Shown one piece after another: positions 1 through 5,449 of a DNA stretch of 5,449 nucleotides. The position numbers were made by a program, and so were the translations under genes. The notes below the pieces were generated by a model. That model saw only the letters and a program-made list of their open reading frames with translations. It ran no database searches and had not been told where the DNA came from. This DNA is from Rickettsiales bacterium UBA1997 (lineage in GTDB: Bacteria; Pseudomonadota; Alphaproteobacteria; Rickettsiales; UBA1997), in assembly GCA_002335845.1 (NCBI GenBank), contig DDCV01000071.1:1-5449 (forward strand), written 5' to 3'. Position 1 is the stretch's first letter; every line of letters starts with the position of its first letter.

Positions 1-1149
1 AAATATAACTATAACTATAGATAATATTGAATTAAAAAAATATAAGTATGATGGATTAAAAGCATATATTGGCATAGCCACAAACGGAGTTAACATGTGT
101 CCTATTGGGTATACAGAGCCTAAATACCCAGCTGCAGACCCTTGATTTTCTGGTATCTGTGATAGTGATAGTGATGATGATATAGCCGGCCTAATCATAC
201 CCCCGCCAAGACCATTTATCAGTAGTGAAAGGTAGTACACTGATAATTTAGGGAAATATGCCATAGTAAAAAAAGAAAAGACAATTAAAAAAGTACCGTA
301 TAACAATAATTTAAAATTATTTAAAGGAAACGCATCTGTAAACAGATACTGACTTACTATTGTTGATATAGATAAAATAGCAAAACTTGTGCTTACTATA
401 ATTGGCAAGTCATCATAACTATTAAACATATCAAAAACATAAAAGCCTATAGATTGCAGAAGTGATGCCTGAGATAAGCTGGCAATTGATGCTATCAATA
501 AATAAGGCCATATAGTCTTTGATTTCCATGAAATCTTATCTTTAATAATCTCTGTTTTTTTATGAATACTTGAATTCTCTAAGTTTTTATAAATTCCTAC
601 AGATGAAATGAGTGACATTAAGCTGAACACATAGAAAGGTGTTTCTTTGGTAATTAATATAAGAAATCCACCAATAAGCGGGCCCGCAACGGTTCCTAGC
701 AGAAAACTGGATTCCAATCTTGCAAATTTTACGGTTCTTTTTTCTGCGCTACTATTATCTGCAACATAGGCAAATGCAGCTGGTCTAGTAGCTGAGCCTA
801 TCAAACCGTTGAATAATCTTCCAAGAACAAGCAAGGGAAATAGGAACGCAAGATCCATAATATTTCTTTCTACTAAAAAGAGAGGTGTGATCATTGCAAC
901 AAGTGAAAGTGAATAGCCTATTAAACCTAAGACTGCAATATTCCGTCGGCCATATTTATCGCTAGCTCTTCCCCACGACGCACTAGTAAGAGCCCAAGCT
1001 ACAGCTGAAATAGCAAAGACTAATGAGGTTTGTATCTCAGATAGACCAAGGTCACGAGCGAGAGGTGGAACAATAACAAAAACAAAAGATTGACCCAAGC
1101 CAACTGTAAAAAGGCCAAATTTAAGCCAAGAAGACCCTTTAATTTGCAT
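1..1149 (-). CDS. DHA1-type MFS drug/solute:H+ antiporter, 3' end cut by window edge
   Basis: My translation of the minus strand from ATG at 1149 gives 383 codons open to base 1, so the C-terminus is missing; relatives of about 390-410 residues would lack only the last stretch. It is an inner-membrane major facilitator (MFS_1) protein with hydrophobic segments near residues 10-28, 40-59, 70-93, 98-118, 145-167, 169-186, 213-236, 248-268, 279-297, 301-324, 335-362 and 365 onward. Motif A after helix 2 reads GRASDKYGRR (60-69), a motif B-like RLFNG starts at 111 in helix 4, and the antiporter motif C region GTVAGPLIGG (152-161) lies in helix 5. A C-half PENQGSAAG (333-341) also fits TetA/Bcr-like DHA1 exporters. 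Motif C argues for efflux driven by proton entry; the substrate cannot be read from sequence. The start overlaps the trpS stop by one base (TGATG), which fixes the start and suggests translational coupling. No good Shine-Dalgarno is seen. Confidence 0.93.
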   Translation of the reverse strand, partial: MQIKGSSWLKFGLFTVGLGQSFVFVIVPPLARDLGLSEIQTSLVFAISAVAWALTSASWGRASDKYGRRNIAVLGLIGYSLSLVAMITPLFLVERNIMDLAFLFPLLVLGRLFNGLIGSATRPAAFAYVADNSSAEKRTVKFARLESSFLLGTVAGPLIGGFLILITKETPFYVFSLMSLISSVGIYKNLENSSIHKKTEIIKDKISWKSKTIWPYLLIASIASLSQASLLQSIGFYVFDMFNSYDDLPIIVSTSFAILSISTIVSQYLFTDAFPLNNFKLLLYGTFLIVFSFFTMAYFPKLSVYYLSLLINGLGGGMIRPAISSSLSLSQIPENQGSAAGYLGSVYPIGHMLTPFVAMPIYAFNPSYLYFFNSILSIVIVIF

Positions 1150-2141
1150 CAAGATATCTTAGATATACCTATAGACTCTCTAACTTCAGATAGCAGTTCT
1201 TTTGCCATGGGCCTAACCTTTGAAGAGCCCTCTTCTAACAAATCATTAATTAATTCTTTATTTGAGTTTAATGAATTATATGAATCTCTAATTGGAAGGA
1301 TGTGTTCATTAACTTTCTTAAATAATTTATTTTTTGCATCACCCCAAGAAATTCCATTTTTATAAGATTCTTTAAGTTCATTTTGCTCTTCTTCAGATGA
1401 AAAATGAGTAAAGAGTGAAAATACTGAACAGTTATTAAATTCTTTAGGCTCTCCAGGTTCAAGTGAGTTAGTTACAATCTTTGCAATAGATTTTTTCAAA
1501 ACCTTTTCAGATGAAAGCAAAGGAATAATATTTTTATATGATTTACTCATCTTTCTTCCATCCTGACCTAGAATAATTTTATCTGCATTTTGAGTTATAG
1601 CCTCAGGTAATTCAAAAGTTTTTTTGTATGAATGATTAAATCTACCAGCAATATCTCGAGTCATTTCTAAATGTTGCATTTGATCAGGCCCAACAGGCAC
1701 ATGGGTAGCATTAAATATTAATATGTCTGCAGCCATCAATACAGGATAAGAAAACAAACCCATACTTATACCCTTATCCTCATCTGAGGAATTTAGTGCT
1801 GTAGCTGCTTTATAAGCGTGAGATCTATTCATTAATCCTTTTGCAGTAACACAGTTAAGTATCCAGCTTAATTCTAATATTTCTGGAACATCAGACTGTC
1901 TATAAAAATTTGATTTGTTTGGGTCAAGGCCGGAAGCAAGCCATGAGAGTGCGACTTCTTTAACAGACTCTTCTATTTCAACCTTATTGGAGTTTTTTAT
2001 AATTGCATGGTAATCAGCCAAGAAGAAAAAAGATTCATCATATTTTTCAGCTAATTCTAGGGCTGGTTTGATAGCACCTAAATAATTTCCTATATGAGGA
2101 GTACCAGTTGTCGTAATTCCTGTTAAAATTCTCTTATTCAT
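1149..2141 (-). CDS. trpS: Tryptophan--tRNA ligase (TrpRS)
   Basis: Cytosolic class I aminoacyl-tRNA synthetase that activates tryptophan with ATP and charges tRNA-Trp. The 330 residues match the normal length of about 330-340. The HIGH signature appears as HIGN at residues 16-19 within TPHIGNYLGA, the usual TrpRS variant, and an intact KMSKS loop is at 197-201 (GRKMSKSYKN). Family blocks between them include FYRQSDVPE (79-87), SYPVLMAADIL (131-141) and PVGPDQMQHLEMTRDIA (149-165). The opening RILTGITTTGTPHIGNY and the block order match, from memory, the Pseudomonas-type TrpRS rather than the E. coli type, whose start differs. The start is the ATG at 2141, aligned with the N-terminus of those homologues. 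No Shine-Dalgarno precedes it, and a TATAAT lies only 8 nt upstream. It is probably cotranscribed with the DHA1 transporter, which begins on the last base of its TGA stop. No residue looks damaged, so it should be functional. Confidence 0.98.
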   Translation of the reverse strand: MNKRILTGITTTGTPHIGNYLGAIKPALELAEKYDESFFFLADYHAIIKNSNKVEIEESVKEVALSWLASGLDPNKSNFYRQSDVPEILELSWILNCVTAKGLMNRSHAYKAATALNSSDEDKGISMGLFSYPVLMAADILIFNATHVPVGPDQMQHLEMTRDIAGRFNHSYKKTFELPEAITQNADKIILGQDGRKMSKSYKNIIPLLSSEKVLKKSIAKIVTNSLEPGEPKEFNNCSVFSLFTHFSSEEEQNELKESYKNGISWGDAKNKLFKKVNEHILPIRDSYNSLNSNKELINDLLEEGSSKVRPMAKELLSEVRESIGISKIS

Positions 2142-2163
2142 TACAACTAATTATAAACTTCAT
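2121..2163 (+). promoter_or_regulatory. Candidate promoter(s) for the DUF349 gene
   Basis: Two plus-strand -10 candidates precede the GTG at 2175. One is TATAAA at 2152-2157, largely superimposed on the minus-strand TATAAT; it would start transcription near 2164 and leave an 11-nt leader holding AAGAGA. Its -35 position (2129-2134, TTCTCT) is poor. The other is TAAAAT at 2124-2129 preceded by TGT at 2121-2123, an extended -10 pattern inside the start of trpS. The sequence does not decide between them. Confidence 0.3.
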
Positions 2164-2179
2164 AAGAGATTAATGTGGA
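2143..2179 (-). promoter_or_regulatory. Candidate sigma-70 promoter for trpS
   Basis: On the minus strand a perfect TATAAT occupies 2155-2150, with TCCACA (4 of 6 matches to TTGACA) at 2179-2174 and an 18-nt spacer. Initiation 6-7 nt after the -10 would fall at about 2143, leaving a leader of only a few bases before the ATG at 2141. The -35 overlaps the GTG start of the divergent gene. In such AT-rich DNA a TATAAT can occur by chance; its position in the only non-coding gap is the main support. Confidence 0.45.
2164..2177 (+). promoter_or_regulatory. Ribosome binding site and GTG start of the DUF349 gene
   Basis: AAGAGA at 2164-2169 is a partial Shine-Dalgarno 5 nt before GTG at 2175-2177. 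An in-frame TAA at 2163-2165 prevents any longer reading, and the next in-frame ATG is at residue 64, after well-conserved-looking sequence has begun. GTG is therefore the best start. An overlapping ATG at 2173-2175 is in another frame and soon hits a stop. Confidence 0.7.
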
Positions 2180-3593
2180 AACAAAACAAGATTTATTTAA
2201 ACAATTAGAAAATATAGAAAAGTTATTTGCAGATGGCTCTATTAAAAAAGCTCAAAAAAGCTTGAGAGATACCCTTTCGATCGTAAAGAAAGAAAAAGGT
2301 GTGCCAAATAAATTAAGGCATAAGATAAATTTTGTTGTTGCTCAATCAAGGTATTTTGACGACATGTCATCTTTTGCAACAAACCCAAAACGTGAGGAGC
2401 TTATCAAAGAGATAGGTGATCTTGTTAAAAGTAGTTTGGACAATCCAAAATCACAAGCAAACGCTATTCATGATATCCAAAAAAAATGGCAACAACTTGA
2501 TACATCAGGAAGACCTTCATCCAAAGATCAATGGTTAAAATTTAATGAGCTTACAAATAAAGCGTGGGAACCTTGCAAGGAATTTTTTGAAGAACTTAAT
2601 AAAGTAAAAGAAAATAATGCTGCAAACAGAAGAAAGATAATTAATGAAATTAATAGCTATGCAATAGATAAATCATCCAATTGGCCAGATGCTAAAACTC
2701 TCATATTTTATTTAAGAGATAAATTCAATGAATGGCAAGAACATGCTCCGGTTCTGGATAAGGACCATAAAAAACTTAGAAATGAATTTTTTAATGCAAA
2801 AAAACCAATCAATGATCAGATAAAAAAACAAGAAAAAGCTGTTATAAAAACAAAAGAAGATCTTATAGCAAAAGTTGATCTGATAAATGATGAAGATAAT
2901 GATATATGCATAAAGAAATTCAATGACCTTAAAAATGATTGGAAAAAAGCAGGTTCGGCAGGAAGAAAGGTTGATAACAAATTATGGGATAAGTTTAATA
3001 AATCAGCAGATAGGTTCTATAGTGCAAAAAAAGAGGTGTTAGAAGCTGAAATTGAACTTGCGTCTTCTCTTCTTAAAGATTTAAAAGCTAAAGCTATAAG
3101 TATTACAGAGGTTGAAGGAAAGTTTGTTGAGTTAAATAATATTTCTAAATCTAAAGAGGTTGCTAGCTTAAGGAATGAAATACAGGCTCAAAAAGTATCA
3201 TTTAAAGCTGAGCAAAAATTAGTAAAAATTGAATCATATAAAAAGCTTTTTAATGCCTATATAAACAAGGATTATGAAGACAAGCAGTTACCAAATCAGG
3301 TTGTATCAAAAATTAAAGATTTAGATGTTAAAAAATCTAATATAGAAAACTTAACATATTCCTGCATAAAGCTAGAGATTAAGGCTGGTATAGATTCACT
3401 TAAGAAGGATTTAGCTACAAGGAATAAAATTCAACTTGAGATGCTTACAGAAAAATTTAATAAATCTAAGAATGGCTTAGCAAGCTTAGATGACCTTCTC
3501 ATTCATTTTTTCTCAAACCTAACCACAAAACCTTCTGCTGCTGAAAAGACTTTATGGAAGAGAGTTTCGAGTTCAGTAGAGGCTATTCTCTAG
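2175..3593 (+). CDS. DUF349 repeat protein, basic helical, function unknown
   Basis: A 472-aa lysine-rich, almost entirely helical cytosolic protein with no signal peptide or membrane segment. I see three diverged DUF349-type units, each a helix with WxxL/W spacing followed by W..F and an aromatic-rich helix. They lie near residues 75-145 (W105, W120, W131, F137-F138), 155-222 (W170, W187, F205-F206) and 226-292 (W256, W271, F273, F281). The blocks ATNPKREEL (68-76) and AWEPCKEFFE (130-139) resemble, from memory, DUF349 proteins of Pseudomonas and relatives. Their C-terminal CIRLEI block has a counterpart here, CIKLEI at 397-402. Those homologues are, as I recall, considerably longer, so this may be a reduced version lacking N-terminal sequence. 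Residues 290-360 are probably coiled coil. No catalytic motif is visible and the biochemical role of the family is not established, so I assign none. It is divergent from trpS and convergent with the GPH transporter, and looks monocistronic. Confidence 0.9.
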   Translation: METKQDLFKQLENIEKLFADGSIKKAQKSLRDTLSIVKKEKGVPNKLRHKINFVVAQSRYFDDMSSFATNPKREELIKEIGDLVKSSLDNPKSQANAIHDIQKKWQQLDTSGRPSSKDQWLKFNELTNKAWEPCKEFFEELNKVKENNAANRRKIINEINSYAIDKSSNWPDAKTLIFYLRDKFNEWQEHAPVLDKDHKKLRNEFFNAKKPINDQIKKQEKAVIKTKEDLIAKVDLINDEDNDICIKKFNDLKNDWKKAGSAGRKVDNKLWDKFNKSADRFYSAKKEVLEAEIELASSLLKDLKAKAISITEVEGKFVELNNISKSKEVASLRNEIQAQKVSFKAEQKLVKIESYKKLFNAYINKDYEDKQLPNQVVSKIKDLDVKKSNIENLTYSCIKLEIKAGIDSLKKDLATRNKIQLEMLTEKFNKSKNGLASLDDLLIHFFSNLTTKPSAAEKTLWKRVSSSVEAIL

Positions 3594-3595
3594 AC

Positions 3596-4990
3596 CTATT
3601 TGGAATAATTTAGTTCTGCAATAATTCTTGCATGTTTTTTTCTATCCAACTTATAGAAATAAAAAATAAATAAAGGAAGCGCAAGTAGTATTGGTCCAAT
3701 TACACCTTGCACAAAAAATAATGAATAGGTTTGCTCATATGTTGGATTATCTTTGGGGTACTCAAGTATCTTTAAGACAAGGCCAGCAGTAAAACCTCCA
3801 ATAGCTGTATTCACCTTTTGAATAAAAGAAACAGCAGAGTAAAGAACGCCCTCCTGCCTTTTGCCGCTTGATAACTCCACTTCATCAGCAATATCTCCAA
3901 TCATTGAATCTCTTGTCATATTTCCCATAACAGAAAAGCAAGAAATAAAAATTAAAGGAATTGATAGGAAAAAAATAAGTGCGTATGTACCTTTATCAGG
4001 AGTTAACCCTAGGTTATAAGAAATAAAAGCAATGGGACTAAAAAAAGCTGTTCCAAAGATACAAATCATAACTAGGTTTTTTTTATCAAGAGTTTTAACA
4101 AGCCTAGGAGTCAGGTAAAAAGCTATTAAAGTAGAAGTAATATATATAGCAAGAAATATGGTTATAAGTTTTCCTGACAATCCCCAAAAATCTGTGTTTA
4201 TGTATAGAGCAAGACTGTTTGAAAGACCCCAAGCTATTGATAGAGTAAGATTGCCTGCAAAGAAGATCAAAAAAGATTTATTAGTAATCGCAATGGATAT
4301 TTCTTTAAAAATATCTTTTAAAGAGGTTGATCCGCTCCATTGGGAAAGATCTTTTATATACTTTGTTGTTGTTAAACTTGAGTAAAGGATACCAACTGCC
4401 ATAAAGATACCCCCTGCCAGAGCAAAAGGAAACCAAACTTCTGGGTTTAGCTGACCATATGCATATTCTGGAGTTGACCTGAAAAAAATAAAATAGCCCA
4501 TAAACGCATTACCAATTGCAGCTATCCAAGTTATTAGCTCCCTCCATGAGAACAAAAGAGTTCTTTCTTCATAATTTTTAATTATCTCTGCGCCAAAGGA
4601 CCTATGTGGAACTTCAAATAAAGTCATTCCAACCCTTGTAAAGGTTGTGCATACTAACATCCATAAAAAAAGCTGAGTTTGGGAAAGCCCCCATTCAATT
4701 TTTGGGGTAAAAAGCAATATATAAAAGATAGATACAGGGATAAATGACAAAAGCATAAAAGGATGCCTTCTTCCAAGTTTAGATTTAGTTCTATCTGAAA
4801 GAGTTCCCATTAATGGATCTGTAACTGAATCAACCAGTAAAGCTATAAAAATAGCTGTGCCTGCCAAAAGTGGATCAAGGCCAATGACTCTAGAGTAAAA
4901 AAATAATAAAAAAAAGGTAAAAGTATCAGTTTTAATACCGTTAGCAACTGCGCCTATAGAGTAATTAAATTTAAAACTATTAGTTAGCAT
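3596..4990 (-). CDS. GPH-family (MelB-like) cation:solute symporter
   Basis: A 464-aa inner-membrane transporter of the glycoside-pentoside-hexuronide:cation symporter family (MFS_2), of normal family length. About 12 hydrophobic segments lie near residues 22-38, 40-62, 76-94, 105-125, 150-171, 186-206, 238-264, 273-293, 305-325, 335-355, 385-407 and 424-446. The hallmark DSVTDPLMGTLSDR (54-67) followed by GRRHP (73-77) matches MelB helix 2 and the next loop. D54 and D58 align with MelB cation-site Asp55 and Asp59, and K392 with MelB Lys377. E126 in FEVPHRSFG takes the place of MelB Asp124, and G18 that of sugar-binding Asp19; these alignments are from memory. Na+- or H+-coupled uptake is therefore likely, but the substrate is probably not melibiose. 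ATG 4990 lies 2 nt after the stop of the upstream hydrolase with no clear Shine-Dalgarno, suggesting cotranscription and reinitiation. Its 3' end converges on the DUF349 gene with 2 nt between the stop codons. Confidence 0.92.
   Translation of the reverse strand: MLTNSFKFNYSIGAVANGIKTDTFTFFLLFFYSRVIGLDPLLAGTAIFIALLVDSVTDPLMGTLSDRTKSKLGRRHPFMLLSFIPVSIFYILLFTPKIEWGLSQTQLFLWMLVCTTFTRVGMTLFEVPHRSFGAEIIKNYEERTLLFSWRELITWIAAIGNAFMGYFIFFRSTPEYAYGQLNPEVWFPFALAGGIFMAVGILYSSLTTTKYIKDLSQWSGSTSLKDIFKEISIAITNKSFLIFFAGNLTLSIAWGLSNSLALYINTDFWGLSGKLITIFLAIYITSTLIAFYLTPRLVKTLDKKNLVMICIFGTAFFSPIAFISYNLGLTPDKGTYALIFFLSIPLIFISCFSVMGNMTRDSMIGDIADEVELSSGKRQEGVLYSAVSFIQKVNTAIGGFTAGLVLKILEYPKDNPTYEQTYSLFFVQGVIGPILLALPLFIFYFYKLDRKKHARIIAELNYSK
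3617..3641 (+). terminator. Weak candidate intrinsic terminator for the DUF349 transcript
   Basis: On the plus strand TGCAA (3617-3621) and TTGCA (3628-3632) can form a 5-bp stem around a 6-nt loop. After two bases comes a run of seven T at 3635-3641. This is 24 nt past the DUF349 stop, where a terminator would be expected, but it lies inside the 3' end of the convergent transporter gene. There the T run is the complement of lysine codons. The stem is short and AT-rich, so it may be chance. Confidence 0.3.
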
Positions 4991-4992
4991 GA

Positions 4993-5449
4993 TTAGTCTG
5001 AAAGATGGTTTAAAAGGTCTTCCTTAAATCTATTAAATACTGGTGGTTCAATCATATGCCTCATTCCAGGTAATACAATAAGTTGACTGTTTTTAATTAA
5101 CTTATTTGCCTTGTAGGCATTTTTTACCTTGATAAGTGGATCATCCTTTCCATGAATAATTAATGTTTTAGATTTAATAGACTTAACTTTTTTTATTCTA
5201 TTTTTTGAACCGAGTATTGCCATAATTTGTCTACTAAAACCTGTATCATCAGGCCCAGCTCTTTTAATTGATTCAACGGATTTATTGTAGAAATCTTCAG
5301 TTTCAAGGTTGTAACCCTCAAGACCAATTAGTGTAAAAATTTTTTTACTTCTCTCTATTCTTTCATCCATTGAGGCATTTGGATTATTTGAGCGTTTCAT
5401 TAATAACTTTCTTACATCTCTTGTGGGACCATTTAATGGGCTTGGTGTA
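4993..5449 (-). CDS. Alpha/beta-fold hydrolase, C-terminal half (5' end off window)
   Basis: The minus-strand frame ending in TAA at 4995-4993 stays open to the right edge, giving 151 visible residues. The ATG at 5400 is probably internal, because 16 more codons precede it and the nucleophile part of the fold is missing. The visible part is the lid plus the last strands and helices of an alpha/beta hydrolase. Strand motif LIIHGKDDPL carries the likely catalytic acid (second Asp, codon at 5142-5140), and LPGMRHMIEP carries the likely catalytic His (codon at 5058-5056). A preceding GFSRQIMAIL block in the lid resembles the group of roughly 290-300-aa esterase/peptidase-like hydrolases related to proline iminopeptidase and RdmC-type methylesterases, by memory. 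The Ser nucleophile lies outside the window. The substrate is unknown. It is probably the upstream gene of a transcript with the GPH transporter 2 nt downstream, so it may act on the imported compound, but that link is inference only. Confidence 0.87.
   Translation of the reverse strand, partial: TPSPLNGPTRDVRKLLMKRSNNPNASMDERIERSKKIFTLIGLEGYNLETEDFYNKSVESIKRAGPDDTGFSRQIMAILGSKNRIKKVKSIKSKTLIIHGKDDPLIKVKNAYKANKLIKNSQLIVLPGMRHMIEPPVFNRFKEDLLNHLSD

Noticed and set aside
159..183. GATAGT/GAT short tandem repeat
   Set aside because: It is explained by serine-leucine-serine codons (SSSLSLSQ) in the transporter and is too short to call a repeat element.
1151..1160. Perfect 10-bp palindrome AAGATATCTT next to the trpS/transporter junction
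   Set aside because: It lies in the last trpS codons, has no partner half-site pattern, and such AT palindromes are common by chance.
1090..1365. Plus-strand open frame of 91 codons
   Set aside because: It lies opposite trpS and the start of the DHA1 transporter, both strongly supported; it has no recognisable motifs or upstream signals.
1268..1462. Minus-strand open frame of 64 codons
   Set aside because: It is a shifted-frame shadow within the trpS coding sequence.
2134..2163. Short minus-strand upstream frame beginning ATG AAG at 2163 and overlapping the trpS start, considered as a leader peptide
   Set aside because: It encodes only nine residues with no tryptophan, has no Shine-Dalgarno, and lies upstream of the predicted transcription start.
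3577..3592. TAGAG/CTCTA inverted repeat at the end of the DUF349 gene, considered as a shared bidirectional terminator
   Set aside because: The stem is only 5 bp and no T tract follows on either strand.
4158..4385. Plus-strand open frame of 75 codons
   Set aside because: It is antisense to the well-supported GPH transporter and has no ribosome binding site or family features.

Overview
The window is 5.4 kb of AT-rich, nearly gap-free bacterial DNA with five protein genes and no RNA genes, mobile elements, CRISPR arrays or long repeats that I can see. The TrpS matches the Pseudomonas-type tryptophanyl-tRNA synthetase as I remember it, and the DUF349 protein resembles gammaproteobacterial homologues. 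The strong A/T and lysine bias and junctions of -1, 33, 2 and 2 nt suggest a streamlined, probably marine, gammaproteobacterium (SAR86-like). That lineage call is inference; no database search was possible.

Layout: 1-1149 (minus) is a DHA1-type major facilitator efflux transporter cut by the left edge. It overlaps trpS (1149-2141, minus) by one base in a TGATG junction, so the two are probably one transcript. A 33-bp divergent gap (2142-2174) separates trpS from a plus-strand gene for a 472-aa DUF349 protein (2175-3593, GTG start). That gene converges, with only 2 nt between stop codons, on a GPH/MelB-type cation:solute symporter (3596-4990, minus). The symporter lies 2 nt downstream of an alpha/beta hydrolase (4993-5449, minus) whose N-terminus is off the right edge.

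Two minus-strand transcripts are likely: hydrolase then GPH symporter, and trpS then DHA1 transporter. The single plus-strand DUF349 gene sits between them. No stretch longer than 33 bp lies outside a gene, so regulatory signals must sit in the tiny gap or inside coding DNA. The 33-bp gap carries opposed -10-like hexamers, TATAAT for trpS and TATAAA for the DUF349 gene. The trpS hexamer is so close to the ATG that its mRNA could be leaderless.

The genes do not form one obvious pathway: translation (TrpS), an uncharacterised basic helical protein (DUF349), two unrelated secondary transporters and a small-molecule hydrolase. I found no convincing novel defence, mobile or RNA system. The points most worth a second look are the divergent promoter gap, the DUF349 repeat protein, and the GPH transporter, which keeps the MelB cation site but changes its sugar-site residues.
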